Origin: Mycobacterium sp. GA-0227b
GTDB lineage: Bacteria > Actinomycetota > Actinomycetes > Mycobacteriales > Mycobacteriaceae
NCBI RefSeq assembly: GCF_001499855.1
Contig: NZ_LQIK01000008.1
Span: 1-64,000 of the forward strand
Direction of reading: 5' to 3'
Length of the DNA stretch: 64,000 bases
The number at the start of each line of letters is the position of its first letter. Within the stretch, counting starts at the first letter, position 1. Below, piece by piece: positions 24,035-31,580 of the stretch. The translations under genes were made by a program, and so were the position numbers. The notes under the pieces are model-generated. The model was not told where the DNA came from. It worked only from the letters and a program-made list of their open reading frames with translations, and did not search any database.

Positions 24035-24201
24035 ATGACGCTCGACCTCACCGACATCGAGTACTCGACGCACTCACCAACGTCGTATTCACCGACGACT
24101 CGGCGATCGTGAACCTCGTCGCTCACAAACGCCTAGCCGAGCGCAACGAGATGCCCGGCGCGCAGATCACCATCACCACCGTCCCGGGAGGTCGAGTATG
24201 A
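24035..24201 (+). pseudogene. Short phage-type ORF broken by a one-base frameshift
   Basis: MTLDLTDIE is followed, one base out of frame at 24061, by VLDALTNVVFTDDSAIVNL through AQITITTVPGGRV. Restoring one G gives a continuous 55-residue protein whose stop overlaps the next start (ATGA). A GAAAGG ribosome site precedes the ATG. Function unknown. Confidence 0.55.
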
Positions 24202-24845
24202 CCGCGATCATCGAAAGGCCCGCCATGACACCAACCCGCCGGCCACCCAACCTCCCCAACACCGTCGGCGACCTCCGAACCGCCATCCGCGCACTTACCC
24301 ACCCACAACACACCTACATCCAGCACAGCACGTACGAGGCTCCCAGCCTCTACCGGCAGATCGCGAGATCGATCCCGGGCGAACAGGGCAGCGGCGGGCA
24401 TGCGAACCGGTCGATGCCCCCGCTGTGGTGCGACGCCCTCGACCTCCTAGCCGACATCGACCACCACGTCGCCACCTGGCTACCGCTACACGGCGAAACC
24501 ACCGAAAGACGACTCGCATGCCTACTGCGTCTGCGCAAATGGAAGCGACACGACGTCGCGTTCCTCGAGGCCGTCGTACGCAAGCTGCGATGGTGGGAGC
24601 GGCGGATCACCGAACTCCTCGCACCCGAATCCGTGAAGCACATCTCGGCTCCCTGCCCGGCCTGCGGCGCCACCACCGCCTACCGGCGAGACTCCGGCGG
24701 CGACACGGTACGCATCCCCGCGTTGCAGCTCGTCACCGAGCGCGGCTGCACCTGCGTCGTCTGCCACACCCACTGGGCGCCCGAGTACTACCTGTTCCTC
24801 TGCGAGCTACTCCAGTTCGAGCTGCACGCAGGAGTTCTCGAGTGA
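24198..24845 (+). CDS. Phage zinc-ribbon protein
   Basis: This 215-residue protein has a zinc-ribbon-like C-terminal domain with CPACG (near 153) and CTCVVCH (near 185). Its N-terminal helical part (TVGDLRTAIRALTHPQHTYIQHS) is typical of uncharacterised proteins in actinobacteriophage replication modules. It starts at ATG 24198, overlapping the preceding broken ORF. A 19-codon frame starting GTG 24842 overlaps its stop and is probably not a gene. Confidence 0.7.
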   Translation: MTAIIERPAMTPTRRPPNLPNTVGDLRTAIRALTHPQHTYIQHSTYEAPSLYRQIARSIPGEQGSGGHANRSMPPLWCDALDLLADIDHHVATWLPLHGETTERRLACLLRLRKWKRHDVAFLEAVVRKLRWWERRITELLAPESVKHISAPCPACGATTAYRRDSGGDTVRIPALQLVTERGCTCVVCHTHWAPEYYLFLCELLQFELHAGVLE

Positions 24846-24860
24846 CGAGGGAAGACCTAA

Positions 24861-25223
24861 TTAGTGGCTGGCTTGACGGTCGCGAAGAAATGAACTGGTG
24901 AAGGCTACAGCCTCAAGCCATTCCAACGCGGCCTTCAGCGTGAACCGTGGTTCGACAGAGTGTTGCCAGTCGTGTCCGTCAGCGGACGTCCAGTGAAACT
25001 GAAACCCGTAGAGCTGGCCGTCTCCTTCGCCGTCATCCTCGACGATCACCGCGATCGGATATCCGAAGTCGTACGCAACAACACCCGCTTCCCATGCGAG
25101 CCCGCTGACATCGTCAGCGTCTTTCGGGCATGGCGGTGTGTACACAGTCGTCTTGAATCCCGGAGATTCCTCCGGGTGCGTAACCTCGACGATCACTGGC
25201 TCGAGTACTCGGTATCCGCTCAT
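24861..25223 (-). CDS. Hypothetical protein of the element (120 aa)
   Basis: MSGYRVLEPVIVEVTHPEE leads into an acidic soluble protein with DFGYPIAVIVEDDGEGDGQLYGFQFHW and a C-terminal helix (TLKAALEWLEAVAFT). I recognise no family. It is the third gene of a leftward run that starts with the HicA-like gene, 31 bp after the HTH protein, so it may belong to that module. A longer frame upstream to 25412 is basic and unlikely to be translated. Confidence 0.6.
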   Translation of the reverse strand: MSGYRVLEPVIVEVTHPEESPGFKTTVYTPPCPKDADDVSGLAWEAGVVAYDFGYPIAVIVEDDGEGDGQLYGFQFHWTSADGHDWQHSVEPRFTLKAALEWLEAVAFTSSFLRDRQASH

Positions 25224-25254
25224 GCCACCCCGGCCGCGTTTAGTTTCTTCACGG

Positions 25255-26058
25255 TCAGCCCTTCGGCGGATAGGGATCGTTGCCCGGCGGGATTGTGTCC
25301 GAATTCCGGATTCGACCGTCGCGACCGTGAACCCGCAACTCGCCACCGCCATCATTGCGGAGAATCTGACGAGCACGATCAACCGCCTGAGCTTGCGTCT
25401 CCACATGCGCACTCGCGCGAGAAGCCCCAGGCTTCTTCACATCCCAACCACCATCCGCGTTCGGAACGACCTCGCGACTATTTGCTCGACCTCGCGTCAC
25501 AGTCCAACCACCTTTCCTTGCTTCCACGATGACCTTCGGAACACCGACCCGTTCCGCCGAGGCGATGGACCGAGGTGAAATCACAACCGTCCGAGGCCGG
25601 CCAGGGCGGCGCTCCCATGTCTCACCGAACCGGCGTACCGCTGCCGCATCCCAGACAGCGCCGCCACGCAAATCCGCCAACGGTGCCGGGAACGACGACA
25701 AACTCCGCAACTGATGCACTCGCTGCCGCGTAATCCCCAACTCTTCGGCGATTTCGGCCGCAGACATCAACTCGGGCATCGTCGGCGCATTCGCCCGACG
25801 TTCCCACTCGACCTCGCTCACGATCTCCGCACCGACCAGTCGGGCATGCACCACATGCCCAACCGCTGAAGCCATCTTTTCTGCCGCTTCAAACATCGGG
25901 ATGTCACCAGAGGCGTACACCGTCACTTCGACGCCGCGCCCCGGAATCCGCGCCACCGAGGCATCGAGCTCATCGAGCTCGTTCTCCCAGAAATCCATTT
26001 CATCGATCACGGGATCGGCATCAAAGGTCAGCGTGATCACCCAATCCACGGTGCTCAC
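25255..26058 (-). CDS. HTH protein with C-terminal DUF2188-like domain, partner of a HicA-like protein
   Basis: This 267-residue protein has three parts. Residues 1-90 form an alpha/beta domain (TFDADPVIDEMDFWENELDELDASVARI). A helix-turn-helix is near 100-120 (MSAAEIAEELGITRQRVHQL). The C-terminal DUF2188-like domain reads GGWDVKKPGASRASAHVETQ...AVDRARQILRNDGGGELRVHGRDGRI. GTG 26058 has GGGAGA upstream and overlaps the HicA-like stop by 4 bp. The layout of small RNA-binding-fold protein followed by a larger DNA-binding partner resembles HicAB toxin-antitoxin loci. An antitoxin or regulator role is inference. Confidence 0.7.
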   Translation of the reverse strand: MSTVDWVITLTFDADPVIDEMDFWENELDELDASVARIPGRGVEVTVYASGDIPMFEAAEKMASAVGHVVHARLVGAEIVSEVEWERRANAPTMPELMSAAEIAEELGITRQRVHQLRSLSSFPAPLADLRGGAVWDAAAVRRFGETWERRPGRPRTVVISPRSIASAERVGVPKVIVEARKGGWTVTRGRANSREVVPNADGGWDVKKPGASRASAHVETQAQAVDRARQILRNDGGGELRVHGRDGRIRNSDTIPPGNDPYPPKG

Positions 26059-26309
26059 TGTGTCTCTCCCTTCTTGCGCTGTGATCGTTGTTCCTTCTTG
26101 CTGGGCGGCGGCCACGGCAACCCTGCTTTCCGCAGCGCCACCTTCAAAGACGCCATGCGTCGGTTAGGACGGCTCGGCGTTGCCGGGTAGTAGGTGATGT
26201 ACTCCCCCTCCGGGTTGTAGAAGCGGGTGTAGCCCTTCGAGTCGTCCTCGACAATCCACTTCTGCGAAGTCGCCCACTTGGCGATGTCGGCGATGTCGCT
26301 GTTCACCAT
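26055..26309 (-). CDS. HicA-like small protein (putative toxin fold, His absent)
   Basis: This 84-residue protein reads KGYTRFYNPEGEYITYYPATPSRPNRRMASLKVALRKAGL. It follows the HicA layout of a strand, a loop with a conserved P, a strand, then an L..AL.KAG helix. HicA mRNA interferases have a catalytic His after the Gly-Ser; here the position is Gly-Tyr-Thr, so activity is uncertain. The basic tail PPPSKKEQRSQRKKGE is unusual. It is the first gene of a leftward run whose 5' region is the most AT-rich stretch nearby (ttgacagaccg, taatataac), a likely promoter area. Confidence 0.6.
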   Translation of the reverse strand: MVNSDIADIAKWATSQKWIVEDDSKGYTRFYNPEGEYITYYPATPSRPNRRMASLKVALRKAGLPWPPPSKKEQRSQRKKGETQ

Positions 26310-26482
26310 TGTCCCCTTAACTCTTGCGGTCTGTCAATAATATAACAGATCACGCGACAATGTATAGGGTTTATGGCACGGGTTTCGACACGCCGCATCG
26401 CCGACTGGTTGCGACCAGGCGAAACATTCGGCACACTAGGAACCGCGCTACCAGTGTGTCCACAACACGGTGGCGCTTTTTC

Positions 26483-26815
26483 ATGCCAACAGCACCCCCA
26501 CGCGTCTGCAACCGCTGCCACAAACCAGCGCCGAAAGGCCGGCCATGCCAATGCCGGCCAGCCTTCGAAGGCAGCACGCACATCCGCGGCCACGACGACC
26601 GCCGCATGCAACGCAGCATCGCCGCATACAGAGCCAGCCATCCGCACTGCGAGCAGCCTGGCTGCGGCCGCGTCATGCACCAGGTCGACCACATCGTGCC
26701 CCTCGCCGAAGGCGGCGACCGCTACGACTGGTCCAACTACCAGAGCCTGTGCATCGACCACCACAAGCAGAAGACCGTCCGCGACGCCCAACGCGGCAAG
26801 ACCAGACCGAGGTGA
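26483..26815 (+). CDS. HNH endonuclease
   Basis: This 110-residue protein has two N-terminal Cys pairs (CNRCHKP, CQCRP), a CEQPGC knuckle and the HNH core VDHIVPLAEGGDRYDWSNYQSLCIDHHKQKT. HNH proteins of this size are encoded just before the terminase in many tailed phages and assist DNA packaging. The start is ATG 26483. The same frame is open further upstream without resemblance to the family. Confidence 0.88.
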   Translation: MPTAPPRVCNRCHKPAPKGRPCQCRPAFEGSTHIRGHDDRRMQRSIAAYRASHPHCEQPGCGRVMHQVDHIVPLAEGGDRYDWSNYQSLCIDHHKQKTVRDAQRGKTRPR

Positions 26816-26820
26816 AACCA

Positions 26821-27096
26821 ATGGCACGCGAACTCATCAAGACCGAAGACCCAAGCGGCAGCATCATCACCGTCGACACCCCCGACGACGACGACTGCGG
26901 CGCCGACGATAACCGACGATCCCGCCGTGCAATTCCCGACCGTGCTGGGCGTCACCGACGTTCGCGACCGGCTCGAACACACTGCCCGAACTTTGTGGAT
27001 GATCTTCGACTGGAACGCGTCGAAGTGCTTCGTCAGCGCCGGAGACCCACGCACGATCTGCTTCATCGACGAGGTGCATCTGCACAAGTCGAATGA
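26821..27096 (+). CDS. Remnant of a small gene between HNH and terminase
   Basis: ATG 26821 follows the HNH stop by 5 bases. The first 30 residues (MARELIKTEDPSGSIITVD, then DTPDDDDCG) look like a real N-terminus. After about 26910 the frame becomes Arg-rich and overlaps the terminase frame, so a deletion has probably joined its 5' end to terminase DNA. The function, perhaps a small terminase subunit, is a guess from position only. Confidence 0.3.
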   Translation: MARELIKTEDPSGSIITVDTPDDDDCGADDNRRSRRAIPDRAGRHRRSRPARTHCPNFVDDLRLERVEVLRQRRRPTHDLLHRRGASAQVE

Positions 27097-28204
27097 CCTG
27101 ATTGAGGCGATCGAGACCGGCACGGGTTCGAGAGTGCAGCCGCTGATCCTGTTCATTACGACTGCCGATCAGGGTAAGCGGCACACGCCGTACGACGAGA
27201 AGCTCACGCGCATCGAGAAGCTCGCGCGGGGAACATTGAAAGATCCGACCACGTACGGTGTGATCTTCGCGGCCGAGGCGACCGGCGATCCGTTTGTCGA
27301 GGCGACGTGGAAGAAGGCGAACCCCGGGTATGGGGTGTCGCCGACGAAGCGGTTCATGGCGACGGCGGCGCGTAAGGCCAAGGATTCGCCGGCCGAGCTC
27401 GCCAGCTTCCAACGGCTGCATCTGGGCTTGCGGACGAAGCAGGAGTTCCGGTTCCTGGACATCGGCGCGTGGGATCGCAACGCGTCGATGGTGGTGCCCG
27501 AACGGTTGAAGCGTCGGGAGTGCTTCGGCGGCTTGGACCTCGGTGCCACATCGCACCTCACCGCGCTGTGCTGGGTGTTCCCAGACGGTGATGCGTTCGA
27601 TGTGCTGTTGCGCGCATGGGCGCCCGAGGAGTCGATCGAGGCGCTCGACGATCGCACTGCACGCGCCGCGTCGACGTGGGTGAAACAGAGCTGGCTGACA
27701 ACAACACCGGGGAACGTCACTGACTACGACTTCATTGAGGCCCAGATCGGCCGCGACCGTGACACTTTCCTGGTTCAGGAGATCGCGTACGACCGGTGGA
27801 ACGCTCAGCAGCTCGTCAACAACCTGGTGAGCGATGGCGCGCCGATGATCACGATGGGTCAGGGTTTCGCGTCGATGTCGGCTCCGACGAAGGATCTGCA
27901 GCGGCTGATCCTCACCGGCACCGAAGAACGACCCATCATCCGGCACGGCGGTAATCCGCTGCTGCGGTGGACGGTCGACAACTTCGCCGTCGCAATGGAT
28001 CCGGCCGGGAATGTGAAGCCTGACAAGGCGAATGCCGGCGCAAAGGAGTCGGCGATCGCACCGATGGGGCTGTCGCCGATGCGGTACTACCAGCTGCTGA
28101 ATCGGTTGCTGGCCACGGAGAAGGCGTTGTCGTATGCCGCTGTGACGGTCCATCGGTTACGACGTATTCGCAGCGGGCGGAACCGTCCGTATGCCGCCCA
28201 CTAG
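26927..28204 (+). pseudogene. Terminase large subunit, N-terminally truncated and 3' frameshifted
   Basis: Recognisable terminase sequence starts at ICFIDEVHLHKSNDLIEAIETG (Walker B region). It continues through ILFITTADQGKRHTPYDEKLTRIEKLARG, GYGVSPTKRFMATAARKAKDSPAE and the nuclease region GGLDLGATSHLTALCWVF and EIAYDRWNAQQLVNNL. The Walker A domain is missing; the 45 residues before it are unrelated. Near 28053 the usual ESxDRxDG motif appears only if one base is restored (ESADRTDGAVAD), so the end is out of frame. DNA packaging function is lost. Confidence 0.8.
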
Positions 28205-28221
28205 ATAGCTACGATCCGGGT

Positions 28222-28512
28222 ATGCGACTTCTGGCAGCGGTCCCTCTGGCAGCCGCTGTGCTGGCCATGGCGCCGTCCGCCGCCGCCGAGCCGGGCGTCT
28301 GGCCCGACTGCGACCCCCATGTCCCCGAGGCGATAGCCGAATGCTCCATGCCGCCCAGCGGTGCTTGCGCCCCACCGGCCATTGATGACTACTCGGGTCT
28401 CAACGGCGGCGCGTTCGTCTGCGCAGCGTCGGGCCAGTGGGCGTGGCGGTCAATGACCTACGCCGAATGGCAGAACTGCCACCAAATCGTCCTGCAGGGG
28501 AAACCGTGCTAG
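28222..28512 (+). CDS. Secreted Cys-rich small protein (element cargo)
   Basis: This 96-residue protein has a signal peptide (MRLLAAVPLAAAVLAMAPSAAA) and six Cys in the mature part (DCDP, ECSM, ACAP, VCAAS, NCHQ, KPC), which suggests three disulphides. A tacgat -10-like hexamer sits 8 bases before ATG 28222, consistent with a leaderless message. It lies between the broken terminase and the integrase, a common place for lysogenic-conversion genes. No enzymatic family recognised. Confidence 0.72.
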   Translation: MRLLAAVPLAAAVLAMAPSAAAEPGVWPDCDPHVPEAIAECSMPPSGACAPPAIDDYSGLNGGAFVCAASGQWAWRSMTYAEWQNCHQIVLQGKPC

Positions 28513-28542
28513 TTGAGATCGTCGTTTGAAGGGGGAGCAGCT

Positions 28543-28860
28543 ATGACGACGTTTGGGAAAGCTGGCGTCGGCGGTGCCGCGCTGGTGATGGCCGGGTGGC
28601 TTATCGCGGCACCGGCCGCGCAAGCGAATGAGTACTCGTGCGCCCACGCTGCTGCCTCGAACGGCTACGTCAACGAGAACAAATTCCTCTGGCAGGTCGA
28701 ACAGGACTGCAAAGTCGCATACGGGATCGCCTATCCAGGCGGCATAAGTACTCGAGCCGAGGCCGTTGCCGCTGTAGCCGCTGCGGAGCAATATTTGCGT
28801 TCGCTCGGATACGACGCCGCGACGGTCGAACAGATGGACATCGCCGGACACGGGGTGTAA
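28543..28860 (+). CDS. Secreted helical small protein (element cargo)
   Basis: This 105-residue protein has a signal peptide (FGKAGVGGAALVMAGWLIAAPAAQA). Its mature part has two Cys (YSCAHA, QDCKVA) and an Ala-rich helix, TRAEAVAAVAAAEQYLRS. GGGGGAG lies 6 bases before ATG 28543. The preceding secreted gene ends 30 bp upstream, so both may be expressed together. It resembles mycobacterial DUF732-type secreted proteins in layout. Confidence 0.7.
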   Translation: MTTFGKAGVGGAALVMAGWLIAAPAAQANEYSCAHAAASNGYVNENKFLWQVEQDCKVAYGIAYPGGISTRAEAVAAVAAAEQYLRSLGYDAATVEQMDIAGHGV

Positions 28861-28912
28861 TCACCCGCGCAGGCGCGGTCAACTCGTCGCCGCTCGGGTG
28901 CATGATCTATCC

Positions 28913-30109
28913 ATGCCCGAACCACGCCGCCAGTTGCCGCCGGAGATCAAGCGCGTCGAGCTCGCGCAGCGCGCCGGCGGCCGCCCCATCATCCGCTACC
29001 AGCTCACCGTCGACGTTGGCGCCGTCGAGGGCAAACGCAAGCAGTATCGGAAGCGGTTCGCGACGGAGAAAGATGCACGCGCGGCGCTCGAGGAGATCCG
29101 CGGAGAGGTCCCCCGCGGCACCTACCTCCACCCGGCCAAGACGACGCTGGCCCAGGCATGCGAGGACTGGTTGGCGTCCAAGCACGGGTTGAAGCCGTCG
29201 ACGCTGCATGGGCATCGGGTGACGCTTGAGGCTGTCACGTCGGTGCTCGGCGATATCGAGGTGCAGAAGCTGACCAAGCGCGACGTCGACGACCTTGTGG
29301 CCGCACTGCGCGCGGGCGGCGCCCAGACCAAGCGGGGCGCAGTGATGCGCGCGTGGTCGCCGCGATCGGTGAACTACATGCTCGGGCTGCTCACCGCAGT
29401 ATTGCGCGACCAGGTTCGCCAAGGGCGTGTGGTGCGCAACGTCGCCGAGCTCGTGGACCGCATCCCGTCAGACCCGAAGCCGCCCAACACGCTCACCGCG
29501 GCCGAGTTGCAGAAGCTGCTCGCACACATCGCCGACGACCGCTACGGCATCGCCTGGCAGCTCGCGCTGTCGGGGCTGCGGCGCGGCGAGGTCGCCGGCC
29601 TGCGTTGGGCTGACGTCGACCTCGAGGCGCGCACGCTGACTGTCGCGCACACCAGGTTGCGGTTCGGGAAGAACCTCGTCGAGGACACACCGAAGTCGGC
29701 GGCCAGCCGCCGCACCCTGCCGCTGCCCGACCATCTCGTCGCCGCGCTGAAGGTTGCGCGGCGGATCCAGGCCGCCGACCGGCTGGCGCTCGGCGAGGCA
29801 TATCAGGCCAGCGGCTACGTCGTCGTGAACGAGGCCGGGGAGCCGTTGAGTCCGCACGCGCTCACCTCGAGGTGGGCCCGCACTCTCGAAGCGGCCGGCG
29901 TCCGGCACGTCCGGTTGCACGATGCGCGGCATACGTGCGGGACGTTGATGCATCTGGAGAGCGTGCCGGTGGCGTTGATCTCGGCGTGGCTGGGGCACGC
30001 GTCGAAGGCGTTCACTCTGCAGACGTACGTGCATTCGCAGCCGGATGCGTTGGCGGTGGCGGCGCACAGTTTCGGCCGCTTCACTACCCACCAGTCGATT
30101 GGTCCCTAA
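28913..30109 (+). CDS. Tyrosine recombinase / phage integrase
   Basis: From ATG 28913 the protein has 398 residues. An N-terminal arm-binding region (30-75, RYQLTVDV...KRKQYRKRFATEKDA) and SAM-like core-binding domain (77-175) precede the catalytic domain. It has R223 (SGLRRGE), H336-x-x-R339 (HDARHT), H362 (WLGHAS) and nucleophile Y372 (TYVHS), so it appears active. It faces the tRNA-Tyr att site 0.7 kb away. GTG 28898 is an alternative start. Its 3' end overlaps the convergent next gene by 4 bp. Confidence 0.93.
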   Translation: MPEPRRQLPPEIKRVELAQRAGGRPIIRYQLTVDVGAVEGKRKQYRKRFATEKDARAALEEIRGEVPRGTYLHPAKTTLAQACEDWLASKHGLKPSTLHGHRVTLEAVTSVLGDIEVQKLTKRDVDDLVAALRAGGAQTKRGAVMRAWSPRSVNYMLGLLTAVLRDQVRQGRVVRNVAELVDRIPSDPKPPNTLTAAELQKLLAHIADDRYGIAWQLALSGLRRGEVAGLRWADVDLEARTLTVAHTRLRFGKNLVEDTPKSAASRRTLPLPDHLVAALKVARRIQAADRLALGEAYQASGYVVVNEAGEPLSPHALTSRWARTLEAAGVRHVRLHDARHTCGTLMHLESVPVALISAWLGHASKAFTLQTYVHSQPDALAVAAHSFGRFTTHQSIGP

Positions 30110-30660
30110 TCACCGAAGTCGACTGGCTCATCACGGTCGACGAGTTGCTGACCTTCTGCCTGCGCGTTTGCGCGGACCGCGGCGTCCACCCTGCGCGCCC
30201 AATTGACTATCTCGGCGGTGCTGATACCACCCACCTGGATCCCGAACGCACCGTAGACGACTCGAGTCGGCCGATCGCCCGGCCGCAGTTCGCGCAGCTG
30301 CTTCAGCGATCGGCCCTCCTCGACTTGTTCCCAGTGATCGTCGACGTCACGAAGGATCCTTATCAGCTTCTCGTCAGGAAGTTCCGGCATGTCAACACCC
30401 AGTTCCCGCAGACCAACTACGCACTTCCGCAGTTGCGCTGCGGCATGCAAGAACATGTACCGCGCCATCGTCAAACGCCACACCGATCCAACCGTTTGAA
30501 CGCTTGTTGCCTTCGCATATGCGGCCGCAAGTCGTTCTCGCTCGGCAGCTGAGCCTTCCTCGTATTGGTGACGTGTCACCGCATCGAGGCGCGCCTTCAA
30601 ATTCCTGTCTCGCTCGACTTGTAACTGCTGCTCGGCCTCCTCCACCGCGAACGCCCACAT
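30106..30660 (-). CDS. Hypothetical helical protein at the element's right end
   Basis: This 184-residue protein is highly charged and mostly helical (VEEAEQQLQVERDRNLKARLDAVTRHQYEE), with possible coiled coil at 5-60. A C-terminal part reads PTRVVYGAFGIQVGGISTAEIVNW. It lies between the integrase and the right arm repeat. A position next to int could suit a regulator or directionality factor, but nothing in the sequence proves it. The GTG directly before the ATG at 30660 is an alternative start. Confidence 0.6.
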   Translation of the reverse strand: MWAFAVEEAEQQLQVERDRNLKARLDAVTRHQYEEGSAAERERLAAAYAKATSVQTVGSVWRLTMARYMFLHAAAQLRKCVVGLRELGVDMPELPDEKLIRILRDVDDHWEQVEEGRSLKQLRELRPGDRPTRVVYGAFGIQVGGISTAEIVNWARRVDAAVRANAQAEGQQLVDRDEPVDFGD

Positions 30661-30740
30661 CACTGCGCTTGAGCGGTACTCCGGGATGCCGGGGTCATTG
30701 GTTGCGATGTTGCTACCTCGGTCACGGCGGCACAGAGTTT

Positions 30741-30757
30741 CGCGCGAGTTGTGACAA
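30741..30757 (+). promoter_or_regulatory. Right integrase arm-type repeat
   Basis: This is the 17-bp copy of 22354-22370, 70 bp from the right att core and followed by a second gtgacag. Both copies point the same way, as expected for arm sites flanking the core in the circular form. Confidence 0.65.
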
Positions 30758-30827
30758 TCCGTGACAGTTGTGGGGGTATTCGAACAGAGCCGGCCTGTCG
30801 CAGAAGCAAAAATAGGCTCTGACCAGC

Positions 30828-30883
30828 GTGGCAGGTGCAGGATTCGAACCTGCGTAGGCGTAAGCCGACGGATTTACAGTCCG
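30828..30883. repeat. Right attachment site within the intact tRNA-Tyr gene
   Basis: This 56-bp stretch is identical to 22204-22259. Here it completes a functional tRNA-Tyr: the 5' part (30884-30911) is chromosomal and the 3' part was supplied by the element. Confidence 0.93.
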
Positions 30884-30911
30884 CTCCCATTGGCCGCTCG
30901 GGCAACCTGCC
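30829..30911 (-). tRNA. tRNA-Tyr (anticodon GUA)
   Basis: The 83-nt class II tRNA reads GGCAGGT...ACCTGCC-A on the minus strand. Anticodon stem GGA/TCC surrounds CTGTAAA, giving anticodon GTA. A long variable arm (CGGCTTACGCC) and T loop TTCGAAT are present. CCA is not encoded. The element sits immediately 3' of it, so its original terminator is now 8.7 kb away at 22141-22174. Confidence 0.95.
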
Positions 30912-31029
30912 TGGGTACTGCACCGCCGGGTGACCCGGCTTGGTGCGACTAGCAGGGTACAACGAGGATGGGCCCAAGACGAAAACGGCACCAGAGCATC
31001 AGCCGACCAATCAAGGAGGAACGGATCCA

Positions 31030-31521
31030 ATGGCGGATTCATCGTTCGACGTCGTGAGCAAGGTCGACCGCCAGGAGGTGGACAACGCGCTGAATCAGGC
31101 CGCCAAGGAGCTGGCCACCCGCTACGACTTCCGCGGCACCGACACGTCCATCGAGTGGCAGGGCGAGGAGACGGTCGTCATCACCAGCCCCACCGAGGAG
31201 CGCGCCAAGGCGGCTGTCGACGTGTTCAAAGAAAAGCTCGTCCGCCGTGACATCTCGATGAAGGCGTTCGATGCCGGCGATCCGCAGGCGTCGGGCAAGA
31301 CCTACAAGGTGAGCGGCCAAATCAAGCAGGGCATCACCAGTGAGCAGGCCAAGAAGATCACCAAGCTGATCCGCGACGACGGCCCCAAGGGCGTCAAGGC
31401 GCAGATCCAGGGCGACGAGATTCGCGTCAGCTCGAAGAAGCGCGACGATCTGCAGGCCGTCATCGGGCTGCTCAAGGGCGCGGACCTCGACGTCGCGCTG
31501 CAGTTCGTCAACTACCGCTAG
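31030..31521 (+). CDS. YajQ family nucleotide-binding protein
   Basis: This 163-residue protein starts [37 protein letters not shown], the invariant YajQ/UPF0234 N-terminus. [15 protein letters not shown] and LQFVNYR close it. Members bind nucleotides including c-di-GMP in some species and act in the cytoplasm. AAGGAGG lies just upstream of ATG 31030. M. tuberculosis has the same gene (Rv0566c) near its gpdA1. Confidence 0.92.
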   Translation: MADSSFDVVSKVDRQEVDNALNQAAKELATRYDFRGTDTSIEWQGEETVVITSPTEERAKAAVDVFKEKLVRRDISMKAFDAGDPQASGKTYKVSGQIKQGITSEQAKKITKLIRDDGPKGVKAQIQGDEIRVSSKKRDDLQAVIGLLKGADLDVALQFVNYR

Positions 31522-31580
31522 ACGCCGCCGCGTTCGCAAATACGCCCTCGCCGCCGGACGACGGTCATACCCTGATCGGC

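Larger units (their letters stand above)
22204..30883. mobile_element. Integrated, decaying prophage-like element in tRNA-Tyr
   Basis: An 8.7-kb insert is bounded by the 56-bp att duplication. It has a tyrosine integrase near the intact tRNA and 17-bp arm-type repeats inside both ends. Its content is phage-like: replication ATPase halves, HNH nuclease, terminase large subunit, a zinc-ribbon phage protein and a HicA-like pair. No capsid, portal, tail, lysis or holin genes are present. Several genes are truncated or frameshifted, so it is probably unable to form phage, although the integrase and att sites look intact. Confidence 0.9.

Noticed and set aside
23790..24038. 82-codon frame rich in VTDVT repeats
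   Set aside because: The amino-acid pattern is explained by the tgacgtgact DNA repeats and the end of the ATPase remnant; no independent start signal.
24842..24901. 19-codon frame overlapping the zinc-ribbon protein stop by GTGA
   Set aside because: Too short, with no ribosome site and no resemblance to a known peptide.
26324..26482. Upstream extension of the HNH endonuclease frame
   Set aside because: The added residues are unlike HNH proteins and contain no ribosome site; the family starts at MPTAPPRVCNRC.
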